From Eubacteriales Family XIII. Incertae Sedis bacterium (lineage in GTDB: Bacteria > Bacillota > Clostridia > Peptostreptococcales > Anaerovoracaceae), in contig JAISED010000063.1 in assembly GCA_031264295.1 (NCBI GenBank), forward strand, positions 1 through 64,000: a stretch of DNA of 64,000 nucleotides, read 5' to 3'. Of the stretch, positions 26,995 to 35,589 are shown piece by piece (position 1 is the first letter of the stretch; each line of letters opens with the position of its first letter). The notes beneath the pieces are model-generated. The model ran no database searches, was not told the DNA's origin, and was given only the letters and a program-made list of their open reading frames with translations. The position numbers were made by a program, and so were the translations under genes.

Positions 26995-27074
26995 TGCTTC
27001 CATCCTCACTCTCTTTTATTTTTTGCTTTATACTGCACTGCTTTCTTCGTTTTCCCGCCTTTTCAACCACTGCC

Positions 27075-27172
27075 GCTATCGTTCTCCCGCATCACTGTCC
27101 AACCGGGTGGCTGCGCCTATGGTGGTGAATATGTTAGACGGCTATCTTTCTCCCGCATCGCTGTCCGCCCGG
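27075..27172. repeat. 32-base direct repeat at the 3' end of the glycosyltransferase gene
   Basis: The stretch 27075-27106 repeats at 27141-27172 with 4 differences in 32 and an offset of 66 bases. The second copy contains the last ten codons and stop of the glycosyltransferase; the first lies in the gene-free spacer before crotonase. Confidence 0.75.
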
Positions 27173-28293
27173 CTCTGTTTCTCATCCACACGGGCTATGA
27201 GAAACTCGCAAAGGTCTTTAGCCGCCGTCCTCTTCGCATACGGCTCTATCGTCTTGCGCAGATCATCAAGCCTGCCCTGATGCTTCAGAAGGGAGAATAC
27301 GGCCTCCTCCAGCGGGAACGATTTGGTGACGTAAAGCGCGATACCGTTATTGAGCATGAATTCCGCGTTGCGCATCTCATGTCCCGGTATGGGATTCAAC
27401 ATGATCATCGGCAGACCCTTTGCGAGAGCCTCAGAGGACGTAATGCCTCCGGGCTTCGTTACGATACAATCAGCCGCATCCATCATCAAGTCGATATTGT
27501 TCACATATCTGTAAACATCCATCTTCTTCCGGAATTTCATGCGTTTGATGCGCTTATACATATCGGCGTTGTTTCCGCAGACCGTGATTATTTGAATGTC
27601 AAAAGGCAGTGTATCGATCTTGCTCAGAGCAACATCGATCTTGCCGTAACCCATGCTGCCGCTCATGACTAGAATAGTCATCTTATCGGGAGCCAGCCCA
27701 AGTCTCCGCCTTGCCTCCGTTTTCTCCGTTCTGACCGCGAACTGCGGTCTTATGGGAATGCCGAAGGGAAGAACCTTCCTGACGTCAAGCCCCTTCCTCA
27801 TCATCTGAAACTCAAGTAGTTCATTCGGCGTTACGTAATAATCTATTCCGCCCGTTTCTTCCCACAGCGGATGCACCGTGAAGTCGGTCACTATCCCCGC
27901 CGTCACCGCGTCCGTCCACGCGTGATATTTCATCTCGCTCGCCAAAATAGACGATAAAACATGCGTACAGACGATAATATCCGGTGTATTCTGTTGGATG
28001 TGCTTTTTCAGATCCCACGCGAGATAAGTGTTCGTCATTTTAGGAACCGAGAACTTTCTTGATGGCGAGTTCCTCTTCACAAGTGAGTTGTACACCATGG
28101 CGGCAAGCCTCGGCGCATGAGCTGTCGACAGCAAATATCCCTTTGATACAAGGCTTGATAATTTTGGTTCGATATACTCGTAAGCGTCGATCGTCACACA
28201 TTGCACGCCGAGATTTTCAAAAGCGTCCGCTACGGCGACACCCGTAGCGTGATGACCCTGCCCTGTTGAAATGCTTAGTATTAACGCGTTCAT
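27142..28293 (-). CDS. Diacylglycerol/glycolipid glycosyltransferase (MGDG synthase family)
   Basis: A 383-residue GT-B enzyme of family GT28. The N-terminal MGDG-synthase domain begins LILSISTGQGHHATGVAVADAF (the GHH motif binds the lipid acceptor), and the C-terminal UDP-sugar domain carries MSGSMGYGK and the nucleotide-binding signature DCIVTKPGGITSSEALAKGLPM near 285-310. Relatives include processive diacylglycerol glucosyltransferase (UgtP/YpfP), which makes membrane glycolipid and lipoteichoic-acid anchor. It would act at the inner face of the membrane. A TTGACA-N17-TACAAT promoter with a very short leader precedes it, back to back with the CoA-transferase promoter. Which sugar and acceptor are used is not visible. 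Confidence 0.85.
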   Translation of the reverse strand: MNALILSISTGQGHHATGVAVADAFENLGVQCVTIDAYEYIEPKLSSLVSKGYLLSTAHAPRLAAMVYNSLVKRNSPSRKFSVPKMTNTYLAWDLKKHIQQNTPDIIVCTHVLSSILASEMKYHAWTDAVTAGIVTDFTVHPLWEETGGIDYYVTPNELLEFQMMRKGLDVRKVLPFGIPIRPQFAVRTEKTEARRRLGLAPDKMTILVMSGSMGYGKIDVALSKIDTLPFDIQIITVCGNNADMYKRIKRMKFRKKMDVYRYVNNIDLMMDAADCIVTKPGGITSSEALAKGLPMIMLNPIPGHEMRNAEFMLNNGIALYVTKSFPLEEAVFSLLKHQGRLDDLRKTIEPYAKRTAAKDLCEFLIARVDEKQSRADSDAGER

Positions 28294-28311
28294 TTGACCC
28301 CTCCTGCAATA

Positions 28312-28340
28312 ATTGTATGATTTTCATATATACTTGTCAA
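28312..28340 (-). promoter_or_regulatory. Promoter of the glycosyltransferase gene
   Basis: On the reverse strand TTGACA and TACAAT are separated by 17 bases, only about 20 bases from the start codon, giving a leader barely longer than the GGAGG ribosome-binding site. Confidence 0.7.
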
Positions 28341-28374
28341 GTGAAATTCAGGTGAAATTATGGGAATAATCTAT

Positions 28375-28403
28375 TTGTGCACCGCCGGAAAAGATGCTAT
28401 AAT
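28375..28403 (+). promoter_or_regulatory. Promoter of the CoA-transferase gene
   Basis: TTGTGC, 17 bases, TATAAT; about 47 bases upstream of the start. The housekeeping type contrasts with the sigma-54 promoters of the neighbouring permease and the gcd operon. Confidence 0.7.
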
Positions 28404-28450
28404 AAGGCACAGCAATATCATATATTAGAGAATGAGAGGTGATTTAAAAA

Positions 28451-29785
28451 ATGAGAATAACGGATGAGTACAAGCAAAAATGTGTATCCGCCGACGAAGC
28501 GGTCAAATCGATCCGCAGCGGCGACTGGGTTGAATTCGCTTGGGGCGCCAGTTGTGCGGGACTTATCGGCGAAGCACTGGCCAAACGCAAGGACGAGCTT
28601 ACGGACGTAAATCTGCGAGGCGGCGTCATTATAAGCCCTCTGCCCTTCATAGAGGCCGATCCCGCCGGTGAGCACTTCACATGGAATAGTATGCATATGG
28701 GCGGTTCCGAGCGCAAGCTTGCTCAGAAAAATCTTGCCTACTACCTGCCGATCAAGTATTCCGAACTGCCGCGCTATATCCGCGAGAATTGCACGACTGA
28801 CGTTGTAGCCATTCAGGTCTCGCCTATGGACAGCCACGGGTATTTCAGTTTCGGCGTTTCTATCACGCACTACGCTGCGGCTCTCGAAAATGCCCGCACT
28901 ATTATTGTCGAGGTAAACGAGGATATGCCCAGGGTGCACGGCGGCTATGATCATGTCATCCATATTTCTAAAGTGAACTACATCGTTGAAGGCGGACACA
29001 GTGGTCTTCCCGTCCTGCCATCGGCGGCGCCGTCCGATATAGACAAGAAGATCGCGGGTTTTGTTCTCCCCGAGATCGAAGACGGCTCGTGTATACAGCT
29101 CGGCATCGGCGGTATGCCGAACGCGCTGGGAATGATGCTCGCGGAATCTGACCTTAAGGATCTGGGCATACATACCGAAATGCTGGTTGACGGATTCGTC
29201 GACATGGTCGAAGCAGGCAGGGTTACAGGCGCCCGCAAGAACATCGACAGGGGTCGTATGGCCTACTCTTTCGCCGCCGGAACCCAGAAACTCTACGACT
29301 TCATGCATGACAATCCCTCCATAGCGGCTTATCCTGTGGACTATACCAATCATCCGTTCATAGCTTCCCAGATCGACAAACTCATATCGATCAACAGCGC
29401 CGTGGAGATCGATCTCTCCGGGCAGGTGTGTTCCGAGAGCGCCGGTCCTTATATCATCAGCGGCGCGGGCGGCCAACTTGATTTCGTGGAGGGCGCTTAC
29501 AACTCGAAAGGCGGTAAGACCTTCATCTGCCTGCCGTCTACATTCAAGGATAAATCAGGCGCGGTGAAATCCCGTATACGTCCGATGGTCACGGAAGGCG
29601 CTATCATCACCGACACCCGGCCTTGTGTGCAGTACGTCGTTACCGAGTACGGCAAGGTGAACCTGAAGGGCATGTCGTCCTGGCAGCGCGCGGAGGCTCT
29701 GATTTCGATAGCCCATCCTGATTTCCAGGACGAACTCATCGCCGAAGCGAAAGAACTCAGAATCTGGCGTAAAAAGACTAATTAA
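28451..29785 (+). CDS. 4-hydroxybutyrate/butyryl-CoA:acetate CoA-transferase family
   Basis: A 444-residue class I CoA-transferase of the acetyl-CoA hydrolase/transferase family. The oxyanion motif GIGGMP is at 218-223 and the catalytic glutamate that forms the glutamyl-CoA thioester is Glu243 in [13 protein letters not shown]. It exchanges CoA between acetyl-CoA and a short carboxylate. In this family 4-hydroxybutyrate CoA-transferase and butyryl-CoA:acetate CoA-transferase cannot be separated by eye; 5-hydroxyvalerate or glutarate are also conceivable. It starts behind GAGAGGTG and ends at a strong terminator. It is followed by a CoA-acylating dehydrogenase, a permease and an aminotransferase, pointing to omega-amino-acid fermentation. 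Confidence 0.88.
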   Translation: MRITDEYKQKCVSADEAVKSIRSGDWVEFAWGASCAGLIGEALAKRKDELTDVNLRGGVIISPLPFIEADPAGEHFTWNSMHMGGSERKLAQKNLAYYLPIKYSELPRYIRENCTTDVVAIQVSPMDSHGYFSFGVSITHYAAALENARTIIVEVNEDMPRVHGGYDHVIHISKVNYIVEGGHSGLPVLPSAAPSDIDKKIAGFVLPEIEDGSCIQLGIGGMPNALGMMLAESDLKDLGIHTEMLVDGFVDMVEAGRVTGARKNIDRGRMAYSFAAGTQKLYDFMHDNPSIAAYPVDYTNHPFIASQIDKLISINSAVEIDLSGQVCSESAGPYIISGAGGQLDFVEGAYNSKGGKTFICLPSTFKDKSGAVKSRIRPMVTEGAIITDTRPCVQYVVTEYGKVNLKGMSSWQRAEALISIAHPDFQDELIAEAKELRIWRKKTN

Positions 29786-29797
29786 TATTGTTTTTCT

Positions 29798-29837
29798 GCA
29801 AGACCGTACACCCTCGGCTGGACGGTCTTGCTTTTTT
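29798..29837 (+). terminator. Terminator of the CoA-transferase gene
   Basis: GCAAGACCGT (29798-29807) pairs perfectly with ACGGTCTTGC (29822-29831), followed by TTTTTT. Confidence 0.9.
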
Positions 29838-29974
29838 ATAGCGTATAAGCAAATATTCGATATTTTCAAAATATTAAAACATTGTTTTTGACTTAGTTTG
29901 CGTATTGACACGCATTATAAAGCTGTGTTATCTTTTCATTATAGTGTAATATATCAGATTCAGGAGAGCGTACT

Positions 29975-30094
29975 ATGTCGATTTTTTTCGGAATTTCACA
30001 GAACCAATCCGCCCGTACTCTTCCCCTAGAGCATTCTTTCCTACGTTCTTTCAAATTGTTGCCTCTACCCGGGTTCATACCCTGGCAGACATAA
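29975..30094 (+). CDS. Possible 39-residue leader peptide
   Basis: ATG preceded by GGAGAG with a 6-base spacer, open for 39 codons, in the 378-base gap between the CoA-transferase terminator and the aldehyde dehydrogenase gene. The peptide starts MSIFFGISQNQ and is mildly hydrophobic with several leucines and prolines. A weak TTGACA-type promoter lies near 29906. It could be a real small protein, a leader controlling the dehydrogenase, or chance. No family was recognised. The gap otherwise shows no gene. Confidence 0.3.
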   Translation: MSIFFGISQNQSARTLPLEHSFLRSFKLLPLPGFIPWQT

Positions 30095-30163
30095 TAATCC
30101 AATATTGTATTTATTTAGCCGTTTTCTATTCATCAAATTCAACAAATTAAGGAGGGATGTACC

Positions 30164-31528
30164 ATGAACGCACAAGAACATGTATCCGAGCTGATTCAAA
30201 AAGCGAGAGCCGCTCAGAAAATCTTCGAGGAATACACACAAGAACAGGTTGACACAGCTGTCCGCGCCATAGGCAAGGCTGTGTACGACAACGCTGAGAT
30301 GCTCGCACGCCTAGCCGTTGACGAGACCGGTATGGGTAACTACGACGACAAGGTTATGAAGAACAAGGGCAAACCCAAGGTGACTTGGCAGAAGCTCAAG
30401 GGCGTCAAGAGCCGCGGAGTGCTGCGCTACATTGAGGAAAGCGGCCTTGTAGAAGTGGCGAAACCGATGGGAGTTATCGGCGCTATCACACCTGTGACCA
30501 ACCCTGTCATGACCCCTGTTCATAACGCCATGATCGCACTGAAGGGCGGCAACGCCATCATCCTTTGCTCTCATCCTAAAGGCGACGCTTCCGGCAAAAA
30601 GACTGTCGCTATCATGCGTGACGCGCTTAAAGCTATCGGAGCTCCCGAGGATCTGATCCAGGTCGTCGAAGAATCCACCGTGGAAACATCCGGCCTCATC
30701 ATGCAACTAGCCGACGCCTGTATCTCCACCGGCGGTCCCGGAATGGTCAAAGCAGCCTACTCCAGCGGCAAACCCGCATTCGGCGTAGGTCCCGGCAATG
30801 TTCAGGTACTCATCGATCGTGACGCCGACATAAACGACGCCGTGGCCAAGATCATCCGCGGCAGAACCTATGACAACGGCGTGCTTTGCACATGCGAGCA
30901 GTCCGCCTTCATGCCTAAAGAGAAGGAAGCTGACGTCATTGCCGCATTCAAGGCTCAGGGCGCTTATTACGCCGACGATGCCGAGACTGTCGACAAGTTC
31001 CGCAAGGCTGTATTCACAGACGGCGCCATCACGAAATCACTGGTAGGCGCGAAACCCTATATCATCGCCAAGGCGGCGGGTCTTGACATCAGCGAGGACA
31101 CCAAGGTCATCGTTCTCAGAATCGAAAAAACAGGCAAGGACGAGCTGCTCGCCAAAGAGAAGCTTCTCCCTGTGTTAAGCGTATATGTGTATGACTCTTG
31201 GGAAGAAGGCGTCGCGAAAGCCGCAGCCAACATCGAGAGCGAAGGCACGGGACACAGCTGTGTTATTCACTCATTCACGAAAGAACACATTGAGTACGCG
31301 GCGACCCGCATAAAGGTATCGCGTTTCTCGATCAACCAGATAGGTTCTAACAGCCTCGGCGGAACGCTTACAAACGGTCTTAACCCGACGGCTACTCTCG
31401 GTTGCGGTACATGGGGCAACAACAGCTTGAGTGAGAACCTTTGGTTCCATCACTTGATCAATGTAAGCCGCATCGCTTATGAGATACCAAACGCTCCAAA
31501 CTATACCGACGAAGAAATATGGGGGTAA
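30164..31528 (+). CDS. sucD: CoA-acylating aldehyde dehydrogenase, succinate-semialdehyde type
   Basis: A 454-residue soluble enzyme of the CoA-dependent aldehyde dehydrogenase family (SucD/AdhE-N type, shorter than classical ALDH). Motifs: ITPVTNPVMTPVHNAMIALKGGNAI near 105-130, GPGNVQVLID near 208, and the active-site NGVLCTCEQS with the nucleophile Cys242. It interconverts a semialdehyde and the acyl-CoA with NAD(P). SucD is the nearest recognised type (succinyl-CoA/succinate semialdehyde). Given the aminotransferase and the glutaconyl-CoA genes in the window, glutarate semialdehyde to glutaryl-CoA is an alternative. Strong ribosome-binding site AAGGAGGG. No terminator follows, and the permease begins 171 bases later. 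Confidence 0.88.
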   Translation: MNAQEHVSELIQKARAAQKIFEEYTQEQVDTAVRAIGKAVYDNAEMLARLAVDETGMGNYDDKVMKNKGKPKVTWQKLKGVKSRGVLRYIEESGLVEVAKPMGVIGAITPVTNPVMTPVHNAMIALKGGNAIILCSHPKGDASGKKTVAIMRDALKAIGAPEDLIQVVEESTVETSGLIMQLADACISTGGPGMVKAAYSSGKPAFGVGPGNVQVLIDRDADINDAVAKIIRGRTYDNGVLCTCEQSAFMPKEKEADVIAAFKAQGAYYADDAETVDKFRKAVFTDGAITKSLVGAKPYIIAKAAGLDISEDTKVIVLRIEKTGKDELLAKEKLLPVLSVYVYDSWEEGVAKAAANIESEGTGHSCVIHSFTKEHIEYAATRIKVSRFSINQIGSNSLGGTLTNGLNPTATLGCGTWGNNSLSENLWFHHLINVSRIAYEIPNAPNYTDEEIWG

Positions 31529-31699
31529 CTTAAGTTTTGCAATGCCCGGCTAGTGAGGGAATATCCGGACACAGGTCTATGCTGACGCGGCGATATATAA
31601 GAATGGCTATTTGTTCTTCTCCTTTACTTTCGGCATCTCCCAAGTATTAACTAGTTAAGCAATCTGTCTTTGCCGTAGTATTCACAAGGAGGGGTAATA

Positions 31700-33169
31700 A
31701 TGGCACATCAAGATTTGCAGAAGACTATCAAACTAAAAGATTATTTCATGCTCGGGTTTGGCTCTATCGTCGGCGTCGGCTGGGCGGTTTCGCTGAACGC
31801 GTGGATCGGCAACGGAGGCGGCGCCGTACCTGCATTGATAGGTTACGCCATCGCCACGCTTATAATGATTCCCATCGGTCTTTGCTATGCTGAGATGACT
31901 CCGGCGATGCCGGTGGCGGGCGGCGTCGTTGCATTTACAACAAGGGCGTTCGGCACTTTGCCCTCATTCATAGCAGGTTGGTTCGTCGTACTGGCTTACA
32001 TCAACATCCTCCCTTGGGAGGCCATCTACATTAACGACGTTCTCAGCCTGTTATTCCCCGTTTTGAAGAGCGGTGAGCCGCTCTACGTACTGGGCGGCGC
32101 GGGCATTTACCCTAAGGCGGTCATTGTCGGAATTATCCTGTCCTGCATCGTCATAGGTGTGAACTGGGTGGGCGCGCAGCTCGCAGTTAAGGTTCAGACC
32201 TTCTGTACTACACTGATATTGGTCGCGGGACTTTTTGTTATAATATTCGGACTGCTGAAGCTGGATCTCATGAACTTTCTCCCCTTGCATAACGACGTCA
32301 TGAACAAGGGGCACAGTAACTTCGGCGGAGGTCTGTTGACTGTCCTTGCGATGGCGCCGTTCTTTCTGGCAGGTTTCGATACTATCCCGCAGGGCGCGGA
32401 AGAGGGTTCCAGCGGGTTGAATTTCAAAAACCTGGGCAAGGTTTTGCTTGGTTCTGTACTGTCGGCAGGTCTTTTCTACTGTCTCATCATCTTCTCCGTG
32501 GGAGGCGCAATGCCCTGGGTTGAGTTCGCGGGACTTGAAAGACCAGCCGTTTCCCTTATGTTCCAACAGCTCTATCCGGGAATGATGGGCGAGTTCATGT
32601 ACTGGCTTACTATGATAGGCGCTCTTGCGGGTCTTTTTACCACATGGAACGGCTTTTTCATAGCCGGTTCACGGCTGGTACTGGGAATGTCCAGGGCGCG
32701 GCTGCTACCCGCGTTCTTCGGCAAGATACATCCCAAGTACGGCACGCCGATGGGCGGCAATATACTCTGCGCCATCGCTACATTTGCGGGGCCGTTCATA
32801 GGCATAGGACTCATCGACCCGCTGACCATCATCGGATCGTCCGCATTTATTATCGGTTGGCTGTTTACCGCGCTTTCCTGCTGGAAGCTGCGCGCGTCGG
32901 AGCCGGATATGATCAGACCGTTTAAGATGCCCGGCGGCGTCGGCATGGCGATAATAGCGGTAGTGATCTCAATGACCTTGTTCCTAATCACCGTCATCCC
33001 GTCCTCGCCCGGATATATGGGCAACGTAGGCATGGCTTACCTGATAGGATGGATAGTACTGGGCGCGTTACTCTACATCGGTTCAAAAAAATATCGCGAT
33101 TCCATCTCCGCAGAACAGCGGATAGGGTACTTGTTCAGAGCCATGAGGGCTGAAGGCGAAGAGGCGTAA
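31700..33169 (+). CDS. APC-superfamily amino-acid permease (second paralogue)
   Basis: A 489-residue protein with about twelve membrane helices and the APC signature FGSIVGVGWAV in helix 1. It is a paralogue of the permease at 21885-23333: the same lengths, a shared PGMMGEF/NGFFIAGSR-type region and the KIHPKYGTP loop. It starts behind AAGGAGG and is followed after 38 bases by a class III aminotransferase, so it most likely imports that enzyme's substrate, an omega-amino acid such as GABA or 5-aminovalerate. No own promoter was convincing in the 31529-31699 spacer, so readthrough from the dehydrogenase gene is likely. Confidence 0.88.
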   Translation: MAHQDLQKTIKLKDYFMLGFGSIVGVGWAVSLNAWIGNGGGAVPALIGYAIATLIMIPIGLCYAEMTPAMPVAGGVVAFTTRAFGTLPSFIAGWFVVLAYINILPWEAIYINDVLSLLFPVLKSGEPLYVLGGAGIYPKAVIVGIILSCIVIGVNWVGAQLAVKVQTFCTTLILVAGLFVIIFGLLKLDLMNFLPLHNDVMNKGHSNFGGGLLTVLAMAPFFLAGFDTIPQGAEEGSSGLNFKNLGKVLLGSVLSAGLFYCLIIFSVGGAMPWVEFAGLERPAVSLMFQQLYPGMMGEFMYWLTMIGALAGLFTTWNGFFIAGSRLVLGMSRARLLPAFFGKIHPKYGTPMGGNILCAIATFAGPFIGIGLIDPLTIIGSSAFIIGWLFTALSCWKLRASEPDMIRPFKMPGGVGMAIIAVVISMTLFLITVIPSSPGYMGNVGMAYLIGWIVLGALLYIGSKKYRDSISAEQRIGYLFRAMRAEGEEA

Positions 33170-33207
33170 ATAAAATTATACATTGTGAAATGAAGGAGGA
33201 TTGAAAA

Positions 33208-34416
33208 ATGTTACTCAAAGATGTTAATCTCACACCGGAAGAGGTTAAAGAACTAGCGAAGAAGTACATGGTCGAAACATATGAAAGGTTTCCTTTTGTA
33301 GCGTGTAAGGCCAAGGGTATGTATCTGTATGATGAGAACGGCGTTCCCTATCTTGACTTTTATGGCGGCATAGCCGTTAACAGCGCAGGAAGCTGTAACG
33401 ACAAGGTAGTCGCGGCTGTTCAGGATCAGGTCGCTGATATCATGCACACCTTCAACTATCCCTACACGATTCCGCAGGCGATACTTGCCAAGCTCATCTG
33501 CGAAACCGTCGGAATGGATAAGATATTCTATCAGAACTCGGGTACTGAATCCAACGAAGCCATGATCAAGATGGCAAGAAAATACGGCGTTGACAATTAT
33601 GGTCCCAACAGATATCACATAGTAACCGCCAAGGCGGGCTTCCACGGCAGAAGCTACGGCGCTCTGTCCGCCACCGGTCAGCCTGACAACGCCTGTCAGC
33701 TCGGCTTCAAGCCCATGCTTCCGGGCTTCACATACGCCGACTATAATGATCTCGACTCATTCAAGGCCGCAGTGACAGACGACACCATCGCCATCATGCT
33801 TGAGCCGATTCAGGGCGAAGGCGGCGTCATCCCCGGAACCAAGGAATTCTTCCAGGGAATCGAAAAGCTCTGCCGTGAGAAGGGTATGCTCCTGCTCATC
33901 GACGAGATTCAGACAGGTTGGTATCGTACCGGTCCCGCTATGGCATTCATGAACTTTGGCATCAAACCTGATATCTTCTCGATGGCAAAGGCCATGGGCG
34001 GCGGTATGCCCATAGGCGCCATCTGCGCTACGGAAAAGGTAACCAAGGCCTTCAATCCCGGTTCCCACGGCACCACTTACGGCGGCAACCCCGTGTGCTG
34101 CGCCGCCGCTTATGCGCAGATCAGCTACATGATCGAGAATAAACTCGGCGAAAACGCCACGGAAGTAGGCAATTACTTCATGGATAAGCTTCGCGCTCTG
34201 CCCCATGTCACAGAAGTCCGCGGCGCGGGTCTGCTTGTAGGCGCTGTGCTCGACATCCCCAAAGCGCTTGACGTGAAGCATGGCTGTATCGACAGGAAAC
34301 TGCTGGTCACCTCCATCGGCGCCAACGTTGTGCGTATGGTTCCGCCGCTTATCGCGACTAAGGAAGACTGCGACAAGGCCGCCGCGATCATCAAGGAGTC
34401 GATCGAGGCTCTGTAG
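33208..34416 (+). CDS. Class III PLP aminotransferase (GABA/5-aminovalerate type)
   Basis: A 402-residue fold-type I aminotransferase of the acetylornithine/4-aminobutyrate group. Visible motifs are NSGTESNEAMIKMARKY (about 110-126), FHGRSYGALSATGQ (about 146-159), EPIQGEGGVIPG near 200, the IDEIQTGWYRTG motif with the PLP-ring aspartate near 232, and the PLP lysine Lys261 in FSMAKAMGGGMP. It moves an omega-amino group to 2-oxoglutarate or pyruvate to give a semialdehyde, the substrate type of the CoA-acylating dehydrogenase two genes upstream. Ribosome-binding site AAGGAGG. A strong terminator closes the unit. Substrate choice between GABA, 5-aminovalerate and acetylornithine is inferred from context. 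Confidence 0.88.
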   Translation: MLLKDVNLTPEEVKELAKKYMVETYERFPFVACKAKGMYLYDENGVPYLDFYGGIAVNSAGSCNDKVVAAVQDQVADIMHTFNYPYTIPQAILAKLICETVGMDKIFYQNSGTESNEAMIKMARKYGVDNYGPNRYHIVTAKAGFHGRSYGALSATGQPDNACQLGFKPMLPGFTYADYNDLDSFKAAVTDDTIAIMLEPIQGEGGVIPGTKEFFQGIEKLCREKGMLLLIDEIQTGWYRTGPAMAFMNFGIKPDIFSMAKAMGGGMPIGAICATEKVTKAFNPGSHGTTYGGNPVCCAAAYAQISYMIENKLGENATEVGNYFMDKLRALPHVTEVRGAGLLVGAVLDIPKALDVKHGCIDRKLLVTSIGANVVRMVPPLIATKEDCDKAAAIIKESIEAL

Positions 34417-34465
34417 GCCGCTGCATCCATCCTACATACGATCCGACATACGATCTAAAAATCGT

Positions 34466-34499
34466 AAAGCCCGGGATTTATGATTCATCCCGGGCTTTT
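34466..34499 (+). terminator. Terminator of the dehydrogenase-permease-aminotransferase unit
   Basis: AAAGCCCGGGAT and ATCCCGGGCTTT form a perfect 12-base-pair stem with a 9-base loop, followed by a short T run. Confidence 0.92.
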
Positions 34500-34535
34500 G
34501 TATTGTCGGCAGACCATTGTTCACGGCAGCCTCGT

Positions 34536-34634
34536 ATTACTCTCGTTAATCGTACCTGCCGCCCGCAGCGCGCTCATATATGACACCGACGGCAGGCAGA
34601 ATTACTCTCGTTACTCGCACCTGCCGCCCGCAGC
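34536..34634. repeat. 34-base direct repeat in a gene-free spacer
   Basis: The stretch beginning ATTACTCTCGTTA at 34536-34569 recurs at 34601-34634 with 3 differences, offset 65 bases. It lies between the aminotransferase terminator and the end of the convergent gene. Size and offset resemble the duplicate at 27075-27172, though the sequences differ. Confidence 0.75.
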
Positions 34635-34649
34635 CGCTATGCGGCGGTT

Positions 34650-35462
34650 CTACGACCGTGAGTCTATTACAGCCGCGGTCAAGCCGCCGAGCGCGTCATA
34701 GGCTGTCGCTTGTTCCGCTCCTATTTTAAAAAGATCTCCGTTCAGTATAAACTGCACAAAGCGCGCGCCGCCGTCGTCGCACACATAAACGTCCACGCCG
34801 TTTACATCCGACTTTATAGCACCGGCGCCGCCTGAAATCCCGATATCATAGACATCTCCCTGGATTTTCACGCATGATATATACACCTTCCCGTTGTCGG
34901 TATTTTTGTATCTGTATTTGTATACATACTCCACGGAATATCCGCCGTCGTCGCTTTTCTCTACAGTGAGCGATTCCAACTCGAATCCTGTCGGCGTAGG
35001 CTCAGGCACCAGCAAGTCGGGAAGGAATTCTTTAGCTATATTGATCTCACCCATAGAGCCTATGGTCAGCGTAGCGGCGCCGTCAAGTACGACGTAATTC
35101 GCCGCGTCGGGATGCTTTCCTATTTCTGCCAAAATCGCTTTCGCACTGTCCCATACATTTGCGGTCTTGAGTTTCAGCCCTTGAATAGCCTCTGCATTAG
35201 CGAAAACGCTAAAGACGCTTAAAATCATAAGAGTAGCAACGAACGCGGCTATCGCATCGCCAATCAGCGGGTTTTTCTTCTTGCCCGCGTCCTGCATAGC
35301 AAACCCACCGCTTCGGCTTGCTCCTTCATCATTACGATTCTCGTGTATCCGCTCAACGCTGAAAAAGCTCGGATCCATTTCACGGATCTTGTTCACGATT
35401 CCAGCCACCTTGATGTCGGTGTCAGTTCGTTCGGAACTCACTATATTCCTGCCGCCGTTCAT
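34650..35462 (-). CDS. Membrane-anchored protein with DUF4367-like C-terminus
   Basis: A 270-residue protein: a charged cytoplasmic N-terminus (1-65), one membrane helix (about 68-90, LIGDAIAAFVATLMILSVFSVF), and an extracytoplasmic domain. That domain ends in NGVDVYVCDDGGARFVQFILNG and FKIGAEQ, a pattern like the DUF4367 domain found in anti-sigma-factor-like proteins. The topology fits an anti-sigma or sensor protein, but no sigma-factor gene is adjacent, so the function is open. The start at 35462 has GGAG about 10 bases upstream. The neighbours on the same strand are a HipA-like kinase upstream and nothing downstream. Confidence 0.65.
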   Translation of the reverse strand: MNGGRNIVSSERTDTDIKVAGIVNKIREMDPSFFSVERIHENRNDEGASRSGGFAMQDAGKKKNPLIGDAIAAFVATLMILSVFSVFANAEAIQGLKLKTANVWDSAKAILAEIGKHPDAANYVVLDGAATLTIGSMGEINIAKEFLPDLLVPEPTPTGFELESLTVEKSDDGGYSVEYVYKYRYKNTDNGKVYISCVKIQGDVYDIGISGGAGAIKSDVNGVDVYVCDDGGARFVQFILNGDLFKIGAEQATAYDALGGLTAAVIDSRS

Positions 35463-35589
35463 CTCAGTCCATCTCCACCCGCGTTAATACTTTGATATCT
35501 TATGCGAATAGTATATCATGCAAGACGCCAATCCGCAATGTTTTTTGCGGCAAAAGTAAAATTTGAAATTAAGGCAAGGTCAGGAACGG

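Noticed and set aside
25846..27672. Forward-strand frame of 608 codons
   Set aside because: It runs antisense through the DnaA-box spacer, crotonase and part of the glycosyltransferase, all of which have strong motifs; composition bias explains its length.
28418..29476. Reverse-strand frame of 352 codons opposite the CoA-transferase
   Set aside because: Antisense shadow; the forward frame has the catalytic glutamate, a promoter and a terminator.
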